This document shows, one piece after another, positions 43,907 to 56,948 of a stretch of DNA of 64,000 bases. Every line of letters starts with the position of its first letter. The stretch's first letter is position 1. Both the position numbers and the translations under genes were made by a program. The stretch comes from Phragmites australis (lineage: Eukaryota; Streptophyta; Magnoliopsida; Poales; Poaceae). Where the stretch lies: NCBI RefSeq assembly GCF_958298935.1, contig NC_084922.1, positions 50,971,958 through 51,035,957 of the forward strand, given 5' to 3'. Below the pieces are notes generated by a model. That model made no database searches. It saw only the letters and a list, made by a program, of their open reading frames with translations, and was not told where the DNA came from.

Positions 43907-43979
43907 CGCCCACCGTGGGGCTCGAACCCACGACCACAAGGTTAAGAGCCTTGCGCTCTACCGACTGAGCTAGACGGGC
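43907..43979 (-). tRNA. tRNA-Lys (CUU)
   Basis: The 73-nt minus-strand sequence folds as a standard cloverleaf. Acceptor arms are GCCCGTC/G(G)TGGGCG, the D arm includes TAGCTCAGTCGGTAGAGC, and the anticodon loop is CTCTTAA with anticodon CTT at 43944-43946. The T arm is GTGGGTTCGAGCCCCAC. There is no intron and CCA is not encoded, as in eukaryotic nuclear genes. Internal A and B box sequences (TAGCTCAGTCGG, GGTTCGAGCC) are intact. A T8 run 8 nt downstream (43898 to 43891) is a good RNA polymerase III terminator, so the gene is probably functional. Confidence 0.97.
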
Positions 43980-44985
43980 TTGCTGGAAGTGGTGACTTTA
44001 TCATAGTTTTGTCAGCGATAATGTGATATTACTAAAGGGAACAGGAAGGCCAGCTCCAAAGTCACATGAACTGAACCTGGATCTGAATCTTTTTCCTGGG
44101 TTGCACGCGAAACTCTCTTCTGGAAGAGGAAAGGATCACAGAAGCTTACTTGTGTATGGCGATCCAACAAAGGAATTGCTTGGCCTCGCGCTCATCACCA
44201 CTCGGTTACAGTAACTACTCCAATCTGCAAAAGGAATTTCGGCCACAATCTGCGTGCCGTGCAGCAAGAAATAGCAGGCAACAGCTAACGGATGGACCAT
44301 TAGGCCAGGACAGGACGTCCATGAGCTTGTCCTTGCAACAGCTCTGCCTCTGCATGGTGGAGGCTGAGGAGAACTGACCTCACCTGTGCCAGCCACAGCC
44401 AGGGCTGGATGGAATCGGCATCGCTTGCCGGAGCTAGCTCGCTCAGTTTCCTTAGCTTGGCGGTAGATACCACCAGCAGAGCAATACATGCCATCTGGAC
44501 CGGATTGTCTTCAGTGAGTAGAGTACAGCTCCACCAGACAGTCCGTGGGAGATTTCTTATCTTCAGCATGAAAGAAACCAAACCAAACAGGACATCCACT
44601 ACACGGTCACATATTTCTCTTCCCAAGTGCAAACGTAGTTATCTTTATTTTCTCAACAAGGTCAATGTTTCAGCTACTACTACTACCACCAGTATGTACA
44701 ACCAGGAAGAACCATTTGTAGCTAGTATACATATTTCTGCTCTTCCGAAAGACGAGGAGAGGATACTAGTAAGCGTTTGATATTATTATACAATGATTTC
44801 CTGAAACATTGTAAATGATCTATTGCCATTAGTAACACAATAAAAGAAGCAAAAGAATCACAAGGTCAGAAAAAATTGCAACACAAATGTCGATTGCATC
44901 TAAGCCTCTGGTGCTAAGGGTGGGGGGGGGGGGGATTTGTAGAACACCTCCACTGCATCGGTATCTTGAGGAAAAAAATGCAACC
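43980..44985. other. Intergenic, no recognised feature
   Basis: Overlapping ORFs of about 110-120 codons on both strands around 44136-44780 show no known domain. A G run (about 13) lies near 44921-44934. Confidence 0.45.
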
Positions 44986-45981
44986 TCAATTGACAACAAT
45001 TTTGCTCAAGTCATCATCCATAAGGTTTCTTAGACCAACTCTCAGATCTGGTGACCCTCCTGCAAGATGGCACATACTAAAAATATTGGAACACCGTGCA
45101 CTCTCCTCTTCAGTTCCTCGTACATTTCGTCGGCCCCCTCTTCGTCTATCTTGTTCGCGACAATCAATGATGGATACCTTGTCAAGCCTTCTTGGTAATG
45201 TCCCAGCTCCATGACCAAATCCTGCAGTTGCTCCCATGGTGGGACGCCCTTCTTGCCATTCAGTGTTGCAGCCAGGTCAAGCACATAGGCGAGAGCTTTG
45301 ATGCGCTCTATGTGCCTCAAGAAACATGGCCCAGGCCACGGTTCCCGTGAGCTCCTTTTGATCAGACCGGGTATATCAACCACTTTCACTGAAAAGTAGT
45401 CCTCATAGGTTAGGCTACCAATATTGGGCCTTAGTGCGGTGAATGCATAGTTGGCTATCTCCGGGCGAGCCCTAGAGAGAGCGCTCAGCAATGTGCTCTT
45501 CCCAGCATTAGGTAATCCAACAAGGCCGACAACTGCAATGCTCTTCAGTTCCAAGATAAGGAAGGTCTCAGTTCTTGGTTGTCCAATACACAAGCGGATT
45601 ATCTCTTCTTGTCTATTCTATTTGGATAGCCGCATGTTCCCCAGTCCACCTTCCCCTCCTCGTGCTATGATCAACTGCTGCCCAGGTTTTGTCATTTCGG
45701 CAACATAATATTGCACCTCTTGTTCCTCCCTCTCTTCCTCTACCTCCTCGTCATCATCTATGTTGAACTTTGTATTCATCCTCCCAAAATTCTTTATCCA
45801 CATTATCAATCCGATCTTTTTCACCCATAACATCACAATCAATGTTCGAGAACCTAGTCTTGGAACATGTATCAAAGTATGTTCGCTTCTCTGACTGACT
45901 GTTGCTTCTCTTTAAAGCTGCATGGATCAAAGTATCAAAGTAGGGGCAATATGCCAATGGGCTAAGCCACCATCCAAACAT
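44986..45981 (-). pseudogene. Obg-family GTPase pseudogene (mitochondrial OBGM-like), intronless
   Basis: Minus-strand fragments line up with an Obg GTPase. The acidic linker FNIDDDEEVEEE and YVAEMTKPGQQLIIARGGEG belong to the Obg fold. The G domain follows: P-loop GLPNAGKST, DIPGL (G3) and NKID (G4), then HIERIKALAYVLDLAA. The end SPDLRVGLRNLMD lies in another frame. Stops and frameshifts near 45600 and 45090 and the absence of introns point to a processed (reverse-transcribed) copy of an OBGM-like mRNA. A switch-I change (IKRSSREPWPG in place of the usual IKGAHENRGLG type) also argues against function. No clear poly(A) tail was found. Confidence 0.85.
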
Positions 45982-46489
45982 TTCATCCTTGTGTTCTCAA
46001 CCAGATTCAAACTAGATGCAGAGTGTTCTGCAGTATCATCAGAGATGTCCTAAGGATCAAGAGCTCTGATTGGTTTATTTACTGTGACACAGAAGGATGC
46101 TCCTCTTGGAATAGATGAATTACTGTGCCTACTGGTACTTGTGCAATCTCTCCCGGCTCATGGATAGTGATTGGTGTAGTTTGCAAGTGTTGGGACCTCT
46201 TTCCCGGCTCATGGACCTTTCTATATATGGCTTAGATGATGTATCTCCTGCCTGCCTCTTTGCCATGTTGAAGATCGCCGGGGCCTGGGCGGAGAAGACG
46301 GAACGGTAGGACATCCACCGCTGCTCCAAGAGTGTCAGCCACGGTCGCGCTAGCTGGATTGTGCTTCTTAGGCGAATCAAATAAACACAGAAAGCCATGA
46401 AAAAGATCACGGAGGTAGGAATCTGAGCGTTGAAACAACACTCGATATTTCAGTACGAAAAATGATCTGCAGAATGAGAAACGAAAAGG
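45982..46489. other. Intergenic, no recognised feature
   Basis: A TCCCGGCTCATGGA sequence occurs twice (about 46148 and 46202). Otherwise nothing is recognised. Confidence 0.4.
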
Positions 46490-46840
46490 ACGAGTTGCAG
46501 ATCGGGTTGGTCGGTGTTTCAGATAATGACCACCCCTGAGCTCGTATTTCAATTTGTTTTCCAGTCAAATCACTACGAAAACATGTGAAACAATTTACAC
46601 GGATGCGGGATACAATTGCGGATCACTGTGCAAAAATTCGTACCGAGATCGTTCGTTTAGAGGGAGAAATAAAAAAGAGAAGTTTCAGGTTCGGGAACAT
46701 TGGTATTTTAAATACCGTCCACCCGCTGACTAGGTATTTTTCTTAATTTCCCAACCATATAGCGATTATAAATTCTGAGAAAAATCTTAGAGGTGGGTGA
46801 TGTAATTTCTGAACACAACACAAAATTTTAGCACGCCTCC
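46490..46840. repeat. Two diverged ~190-bp repeat units (A and B)
   Basis: Units start at the GACCACCCCT-type block near 46528 and 46714. They continue with TATTTTTCTTAATTT-type and GGGTGAT-type blocks, ending in a stretch with GGTATTTTAAAT. They match unit C at about 47326-47520. Divergence is high. Confidence 0.6.
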
Positions 46841-47290
46841 CAGAGTACAGGGTGGGTGGTTCGGGGTGCCGGATTTAGAGGGATGCTAGGGGCGGCGGTG
46901 CGGCGAGGTGACGACACCGACAGTGCAGCGAGCGGCAAGCAACCGGTGGGCGAGGTTAACGGTAGGGGAGAGCAGCGGCCGGCAACGCCAGTGGATCCGG
47001 CGACGCTCCCGTCGCCGGAGATAGGTGGAGGAGGGTGACAGGCGGGGGCGAGCAAAGGAGGTCGGTGGTGGGGCAGATGGGTGGAGGAGGGTGGCGGTCG
47101 GCAGAAGCAGAGGCAAGCGGGCGGAAAAGAGAGCAATGACTAGAGCAAGAAGGATGAATTATATCCGTCCAATTGGATCCAACGGTCTCGGACATTGCAT
47201 GATGCAAATATGTTATTTTCATATGCATAAAATATGGCATCATCCAAATTTGAGGCACAGTTATAACATGTGAACAAAGAACAGAAAAAG
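46841..47290. other. GC-rich segment between repeat units
   Basis: About 300 bp of GC-rich DNA (46850-47150) with ORFs in several frames on both strands, rich in Gly/Arg or Pro/Ser. It lies between repeat units B and C. This could be cargo within a DNA transposon, but no terminal structures were confirmed and no protein family is recognised. Confidence 0.4.
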
Positions 47291-47520
47291 ATAAATTGCA
47301 GATCCTCGTGGTCGTTGTTTCCTATACCGACCACCCCTAAGTTTGTATTTTTCTTAATTTCTCAATCAATTCGCTACTAGAAAATCTGATAAAATGCAAA
47401 GAGATGGGTGATATTGCGAAACACCATACAAAAATTCATACGCAATCACAACCGGAGGAGGGAGAACAAAAAGAAGAGAATATGCTGATCAGGGTGGTCG
47501 TTGTTTCATTCCTGCTTCTG
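47291..47520. repeat. Diverged ~190-bp repeat unit (C)
   Basis: GCAGATCCTCGTGGTCGTTGTTTC followed by ACCGACCACCCCTAAG and TATTTTTCTTAATTTCTCAA parallels units A and B upstream. Confidence 0.6.
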
Positions 47521-48339
47521 TTGTCTGAATTTGCTGTCAGTCTTGGATGAGTGGACGATGCATGCAAGGTGGGAACAAGTTCCTTAAAATGTTCTGAATT
47601 CATAGCTGCTGCTGATCGATTGGGCATGAATCTGAATTCTCGCTCATTTCTCTGATGAAATATAACATGAGCATCTAAATTATCATTTATCGGCATTGAT
47701 CTCTGGTTATCCCCTCTCGATTCAACAGGCTAGCATCAGCTTAATGAACCTCCTGATTCAATTCAAGTTCATCTTTTACTTCATTTCATTCACTCAGGTG
47801 CTGAATGCATAAATAGTATTGTCCGTTAAGCGATCGAGTTTCTGAAACTGGAAGATGCCGCGCTTGCATGTCCTAAGATTGACTTGTGTCCTTAGGCTTC
47901 GTATGGCACATGAAAAAAAAACTATGCTGAAACTTTCGCAAAAAAAAAAGAGCTATGCCGAAAGCGGCAAAGTTGAGAGTAGCTCATTTAAGGTCTGTTT
48001 GTTTGGACTTTTTCTTTTAGACTTTTTTAAAAAATTATGCTTTTAGTTTATCTGAAAAACTGTTTTTAGAAATAGATGGTTAGCTTCTACAGTAAATTTT
48101 TGACTTCTCAGTACATAGCTTCTCAGAAATACGTCTCTAAACGAGCTTCTTTAACTTTAGTTTATTTTTCTCACAAGTAGGTTTCTAGTTTCTCTAAAAA
48201 CCACTTTGTTTGTTCTAACTTCTGTATTTAGCTTCTGGCAGAAACAGAAGCAAAAACAAAAATAGAAAACAAACATTCTGGCTCCTATTAAAAAGTTGTT
48301 TGTTTCGATTTTTAGATTATCTAAATCCTCGTTTGTTAA
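47521..48339. other. Intergenic, no recognised feature
   Basis: T-rich DNA without coding potential; nothing recognised. Confidence 0.45.
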
Positions 48340-49063
48340 TGAATGGGATGGAGTGTTACGAGAGGAAGGTGCTAGACTTGTTGGAACGCAGGACGACATC
48401 CTCGTCGTTGGTGGAATGCGGCGTGGGCAAGACCACCCTTCTCCGTCTTGTCCGAACTACTACGGAGATAGATCTTCCTCTTCCTTCGACTACATCTTAT
48501 TCGCTGGAGCTACGACGGTGGACATGTTATTGAATGCTTTCTCCATCAGCCTAGATCTAGGCGCGCCGACAGACGTCCCTACAGCCAAGATTATCTCCCG
48601 CATTCTCCGAAACAGAACATTCTTGTTGCTGCTAGATGATGTGCAGGAGAGCCTTGATCTCGCGGCTGTCGCCATGCCCATGCCACTTGGGCACCGGCAG
48701 AAGGTCATCTTCACGACCAGGAGTCATGCTATCTGTACCGAGATGGGGTGTGCCGACAACATCATTCGGATGCAGTGCTTAGGGGAAGACGATGCATGGA
48801 AACTCTTCAGAGATGAGGTTGGTCATGGAATCGTGGACGCTCATCCTCTCATCAAGCGCCTCGCGAAGCAGGTTATTTAGTTACTTAACATATTTTTACT
48901 TTGGGCATATTAGCTAATCCTACCACTAGTACTTCAAATATTGCCATGTTCTTCCACTGACTCACCAAAGTATTTTAAGCAGATGGTTACAGAGTACCGA
49001 GGTTTGCCCAGCACCTTATTCATCCTTGGTCGATATATGTCAACCAAGAGAGACGTCTGGTAA
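48340..49063 (+). pseudogene. NBS-LRR (CNL-type) resistance gene fragment
   Basis: The P-loop GVGKTTLLRLVR is at 48420-48455 in one frame. After a frameshift near 48455-48465, the next frame carries RNBS-A-like FDYILFAGA, kinase-2 FLLLLDDVQ, RNBS-B KVIFTTRS and GEDDAWKLFRDEVG. A segment resembling an intron (about 48871-48981) separates these from VTEYRGLPSTLFILGRYMS, the GLPL block, which soon ends at a stop (49061-49063). The usual WGMGG before the P-loop is missing, and no coiled coil or LRR is present. This is a decayed piece of a nucleotide-binding immune receptor. Confidence 0.85.
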
Positions 49064-49433
49064 CGGAGATACGTCTCTCATGTGCTCAAGAGGAAGTGCT
49101 CAACGCCCAATGGAATACAAGACATGGAAGATGAACAGTATTCTCATCTACATCGTTTAGAAGAAGAAATGCGGCACTCTTTCTTTCGGCCTCTAGATGG
49201 GAGCTAGCATTCCCAAGGGGAGTTACAACCTGTAATTCTCTCGCATATTATTAACACGTGTAATCTGGCTCTCATAGTCATAGAACACCATAACATCTTG
49301 AGCAAACGTATCATCTACTACACTATCAGACAGCCTCTTTGCACCGATGGAACTCAGCTGTGGTGGATTTCCTAATATTCAGATGTGCCCTGCTATTTGT
49401 TCCTTACAAGTGTGCAGAATGCTAGCTGTATAT
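49064..49433. other. 3' flank of the ceramidase gene
   Basis: Likely contains the 3' UTR of the minus-strand gene that ends at 49434. No other feature is recognised. Confidence 0.45.
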
Positions 49434-52400
49434 TTACTGTTCAGATGTACTTGAAACAGCAGCATAGTTGCAATCGACATCAACTGTGTTCCTATCCTTG
49501 GAACGAATCTCTCTTACAGTAGTCCAACTGATTTTCCACTTCTGCAGCATACTTACCCTGCATTACATACAAAAATTTATGAGTTGCTAGTACGGAGATT
49601 TAAACTTACCCTGCATATACTACAGTGGATGATGATATCCGCAGCATACACAATGCACCGATGAAGTTGTTATAGAAGCTACCCAAGATGAATGCAGAAG
49701 CTGATTTTTACAACGGACGTGATAAGAGATCATGCTATGGGAGAACTGACAAGGCACCACTGAATTACAGGCAAAACGCAGCTAATGAAAAGGCTGCAGT
49801 TCTGATACCACTCTAGTAATTAAACGGAAGATAAAGGCTAATGTTGTAGATGCTACACCATAGATACTGGTAATCCCTTGCTTTCCTTTTTGACGGGGGA
49901 TGGGATCGCTAGCATGCCAGATGCATAATTCTACAATAAAGTTTGCTTAATGCAACTGCAGGCATCATTCAGATGAAATCCATATGGTTGAACACCAGAT
50001 GTCTTCATACTAGAACAATTAGCTAACAATAGAGGAGATATGTTCATATTGGAACAGATAGCTAACGATGGAGCATATAATAATTCTCAAGACAAATGAA
50101 AAAGTTCCACCTTTCAATTCGTGCATTTAACACGGACGAAACAGCTCAGCTGGTTGAACCCAGTTCAAATTCCAGATGATCATATGTTATTAGCTAGTTG
50201 ATGCATTTAACGTGGACAAAATAGTGTTGCTCTCATACAAGCAGTATAGAGGCATACCTTTCTGGCTCAAGAGTCCTTTTGGCTAGCATGAGAGCCAAAA
50301 AAACAGGTACCATTGCAGCACACACATGCTTAAGAGTATGACCACTGACAACATGATGAGTCCACTTATAGATAGGTTTGTCAGCAGCCTCTTCCACTTT
50401 AGCGAGGAGGTAAAATCCTGAAATTATTTGACAAATCAGAACAAATAGAAAAGCCAGATTGCATACCTTGGATAATATTCATTAAGTTATGCTTAGAAGA
50501 AATGCCTAACAACCTGCAATTCAGATCTTTGTTTAGAGTGGACAGCTGACTGTTCTACGAAATCCAGATAACAATAATTGAGGGGAAAAGAAATGAATTA
50601 TCTTCTCACTGAATGATATAAGATCAACAGGGAAAAGAAATAGAAGAACTCCAACTGCTGAGAGCCTGAGAGCAATCACAGAATTCACTAAATCACAAAT
50701 ACCACATTTAATACTCCATCTACATATAAAGTCCGAAGCTTTTCTTAAAAATAAAGTCCGAAACGACCAAAAGAACATACATCACAATGACAATGAGAAA
50801 AATTATCACAAACCTGCTGCCCACAACCAGTAGCTTGAATGCGTATACATTGGTGGAATTACTATAGCCATCACAGGTATAACAATGCATGGAACAAACT
50901 GAACTACTGCATATGGGCGAAGATCATCGAAGAAGCTGCATAGAGTTAAGACAGTAAAAATGGAGGGATGAAAGCAAAATGGAAATATTCCGAAAGGGAA
51001 GAACATTTAAACACTTGGGAAAACTTGCCTCCAATACATGATGCTCAGCGCACCAGCAATAACAAGTGGTGCAAGTGACTTTGCTCCTGCCCTATCATCA
51101 ATCCTTTCAATGATGAAAATAGCCATGATCGAGGTGAAAGCAATCGTCATCTAGACAAACAAGCCAATATGTCATCATTCGCCACATTAAAAATCAAGAA
51201 CATAAGTGAGGACAAAAATTGTGAACCAATGCCATTTAGTCTCTACCAGGCAATTTTAATGAAAACAAGTCTAATAGTCTATGGAGGCATATCAGGCAAC
51301 AGATCCTAGTAGATCAGGGAGAAATGATGTCTCCATGTTTTCTTAGCCAAATCCATTTTTTATTTCGCTTCAAGTAGTAGGTATAGAATCACATCGAACC
51401 TTATCTAAACAGAGCCTTTAAAAAGTATCCAGAATGCAATTATTCAGTACTACGCAATGGGACTGGCTCTCAGGAGAATGCTTAAGTCCACTGACATGTA
51501 GTTGGATCAAAATATTGTATGCATTGACAATCTTAAGACCCAACAAAATCATAACCATGGAACTATGTGTGATATCCATTGCATATAAGGCCTATAGGAC
51601 GAAAACTTACCGGCAATCTGTCCCAAACTAGCGTGAAATCATTTGGGTTGAGATGGTAATAGGATGAACCAAAAGCAACAGCAGTGACACCAACAAAGAA
51701 CAGTGTCCAACTCCAGAGCTCCCCCTGTGAGCTGCCGGCACAGGTTACCATTAGGATTCTTCAAATCTTTACTTGAATCGGTACCAGAAACAAACTGATA
51801 TGAGCGTCCATTCAGAACCTTAGCCTGAAGTAATCTTTGTAGTGGCACAAGACGAGCCCCGTGACACCCACAAAAAAGAAGGGGATGTTTGAAATCACAT
51901 TCAACGTGTTAGGGATCCCTGCAAAACAAAAAAAAAGGTAGATGAAACGGTGATACCAAAACCAGCATGATAACACGTGCACACTGTTTGTGCACATGAT
52001 CTGTATCATTAATACAATCTTCTGGAGTGTACAATTATTTGATCCAGCTACCAATTTAGCCATTAGCGCCAAAATAACAGCATAGAATTCTGAATAGTCT
52101 TGACATTTACCAGCAAACCCATTGCATCGTATAATAACAAGTAAAATGAGAGCACGCTTTGGTCGTACCCAGTTTGTTCCCCTTTTGAACTCAGTTCATC
52201 GGTTGAGATTCCAGCATGAATTGACTAAATAAACAGCAGAATTGGTAGGGCACGCAAGGAATTCCAAGCTAAGCCTACTAAGTAAGCCCAGAGCAGAGGA
52301 AGAACCGCGATTCAGGCGAGGGGGCCAAACTGGGGCATGGGGACGGTGATGGTACCTAGGAAGAGGGTGCGGTGGTCGGCGAAGTTGTGGTAGGCCTCGT

Positions 52401-52494
52401 CCTGCGGGATGGCGGGCGTGACGAGCATGAGGACGACGAAGATGACGGCCGCCGCCGCCCAGGCCACCCACTTGTTCCTCCTGCTCGCATCCAT
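49434..52494 (-). CDS. Alkaline phytoceramidase-like membrane hydrolase (CREST superfamily)
   Basis: Seven exons (complement): 52356-52494, 51819-51918, 51611-51731, 51029-51150, 50814-50935, 50258-50417 and 49434-49557. They encode 295 residues. The first helix is VAWAAAAVIFVVLMLV, and about seven membrane helices follow. CREST/ceramidase active-site residues are visible: FGSSYYHLNPND (S102/S103, H106), WDRLP (D117) and SGHTLKH (H228, H232). Family members hydrolyse amide bonds of ceramide-like lipids in endomembranes; the substrate here is not known. The last exon supplies the tail after LAKRTLEPER; reading on without splicing would add only a short tail. Intron 4 has a GC donor (TGGAG/GCAAGT); the nearby GT would give a stop. 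Confidence 0.93.
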
Positions 52495-53033
52495 GGCCTC
52501 TCGTATCGCCGCTGCTTCTCTGGTGCGGGGATGGATGGATCTGGAGGAGGCCTGGCCGGCGGTGGGGTGGAGGGTGCGGATCGGCGACTCGGCGTTGAGC
52601 TGACCTTTCGACTCGCTCTATTTATTCGACTTCCTTCCTCTGTCAGTAAGCACATTTTTCTTGATTTTTTTTTGGTTTGCGATTTCGTATGGTAAGTGTC
52701 TATCGCGTGGCATACCCTCGCCTCGCCTCGCCTCGAGTATAGTATAGGTTACAAGTCGAAGCATTTTCTTTTTTAAAAGTAATAAAATAAAAGGGGTAGA
52801 TTCTGAAATTTGTTTGAACGGGAAAGTAAAGTGAAATTTGATTGTCGTCGGTCGGTCGATCGTGATCATTGTAGATCATGAAAGTAAAGTAAAGTAATGG
52901 CTTGGAGACTCCGTGTTAATAATCGGCATGTCCACGGCGAGACCTTAAAAAATTAACTAATGATGGGGCATAGGCCAAGCCATCATCAGCACGGGAATCA
53001 ACCCCAAGGCCAAGCCATACATGCTACCTCTTC
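52495..53033. other. 5' flank of the ceramidase gene
   Basis: AATAAATAG on the minus strand (52618-52626) could act as a TATA box about 125 nt before the start codon. A (CCTCG)4 microsatellite lies at 52716-52735. No gene is recognised. Confidence 0.5.
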
Positions 53034-53265
53034 GACGGCTATGCCCACCTATCCTCCGGCCATCGGCATCGTTGGCGATGTCGGTGTCAGGTACGAACGT
53101 ACTATTTGCTTGTGATTTTGATGCCAATCTGTTGGTCTAACTTCAACCTGGTGCTGAAGGGCTAACGCGCAGCAGCCCAAGTTGTTCCTGGGCATCATCC
53201 TGATCCTCATCTTCGCCCTCTACGGTCTCATCGTGGGCATCATCCTTTCTTCCCGTGCTGGCCTG
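53034..53265 (+). pseudogene. V-ATPase 16-kDa proteolipid subunit c fragment
   Basis: Plus-strand reading gives GYAHLSSG, then after a short deletion AIGIVGDVGVR at an exon-like edge (AG/GTACGA). After an intron-sized gap of about 65 bp comes [19 protein letters not shown], then [15 protein letters not shown]. These are the third and fourth helices of VHA-c. The family reads IFAEALALYG where this copy reads IFALYG. The four lost residues include the proton-carrying glutamate, so this copy cannot pump. Because the intron seems kept, it came from genomic duplication, not from mRNA. Confidence 0.88.
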
Positions 53266-53729
53266 ATTATAAAGCTTCACAGTACCATGCCCGTCACTGT
53301 AATTTAAGCCTTTTTCTGTATTTTGGTTAACATCACATATTGATATGGTAATACATACAGTATTAGGTTTGTCATCTTTTCTCAAGTCCCGATGGGCTCA
53401 AAGCGCACTCCAATGAGCGCTGCTCCCCGGCAGTCCCCAGCCCTGGGCACCGCCACTATCACCGCCGGGGTTTTTTCTATGGACATTGGACAGGACGAGG
53501 GGGAAAGAGTCGCAGACTTGTACGGCCCTCCCCCCTGATCGGGACTGAATGCTGCACAGTCAGTAACCCGCTTTGCTTGCAGAAATCTGTCTCTAAATAA
53601 ACAACCCCTTCTCAGCGCCAAGTACAAACAGGAAAACATGTAAAGGAAACATATATGTCACATTGTACAATCAAGCAGCTAACATCAAATCTTATTCTGT
53701 CAAGTTTTGCTCATTATGTATTGTATCAT
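53266..53729. other. 3' flank of UFM1
   Basis: The part nearest 53730 is probably UFM1 3' UTR. The rest is unassigned. Confidence 0.45.
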
Positions 53730-56116
<2,387 letters not shown>

Positions 56117-56948
56117 GGGATGCCGAGACGCCGGGTGGTTCGCCTCCCGGGGGTCGCGGATTGCGTGATAGAAGTGCTCTGTTCGGTGGGCCCAGCCGCT
56201 CCTTTTGCAAAGGGTTGCGTTTTTCTGAGGCGAACACGCCTCACGATTTTTTCCCCCTTTTTCCTTCTTATTTATTTACTACTGAAGCATTTTCTACCTC
56301 CGGTTGTGCTTCCACCTGCAAGAATCTCCAGGCTCGAGTAATATTTGTGGATTTCAACGAAGGAGAAGCATATATAATTGCTTTTTTTCTTTTTTTGCAT
56401 AATACAGCTGTAGCACAAGTAGATTTGATAAGAATGTGTGTGTTTTACATGTCTGTTGAAAAAGAATTTGCAGTGTTTATGCATTTTCATGACTACGAAC
56501 ATAACGTTCAGCATGCGGTAGATTCTCGGTCAGAACTCAGAAACCTCCGATTCCAACAAAGTTGGTGTGTTTGTAAATCATGAATTCTGCAGAATGCTAT
56601 TGTACATACAACTCAATACTGGTCAGTGGATTCAACTCAGAATTGCTCAGTAACAAGCATTACAAAGTTACAACCCCAAAATTTCTGCGACAAGGAGCAA
56701 CAGGCTACCTTGATTTGAAGGAGACCCGACACTCTATGCTGCTCTGGCAGGTGCAAAAAAACAGATGAAATTAAATAAAAAAAACCTTATAAGGAATAAC
56801 AAAGGCTGCATGATCTTAAGTGGCAGCTGCAGATACATGGGAGTGCTCCACCATTACATTACACACTGCCTCTACGGAACTCCCAGACAAAGAAGTCGGC
56901 AGGCTCATTTGATCGGCTAGCATAAATTCCAGGCATCATGTTCTTCCT
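56117..56948. other. Region between UFM1 and the BCD1-like gene
   Basis: About 830 bp separate the two minus-strand genes. It holds the UFM1 promoter side and the 3' UTR of the next gene. No TATA box stands out. Confidence 0.5.

Noticed and set aside
44136..44780. Overlapping ORFs of 110-123 codons near the tRNA gene
   Set aside because: No recognisable domain, open on both strands, no splice or promoter support.
46828..47136. Pro/Ser-rich minus-strand ORF in the GC-rich segment
   Set aside because: Composition follows the local GC-rich repeats; several frames are open at once and no domain is seen.
50233..50257. Ending the ceramidase gene at the TGA at 50233-50235
   Set aside because: A good donor (AAAG/GTATGC) and a downstream exon at 49434-49557 restore a family-like tail (ERVSMLQKWK) and keep the total divisible by three.
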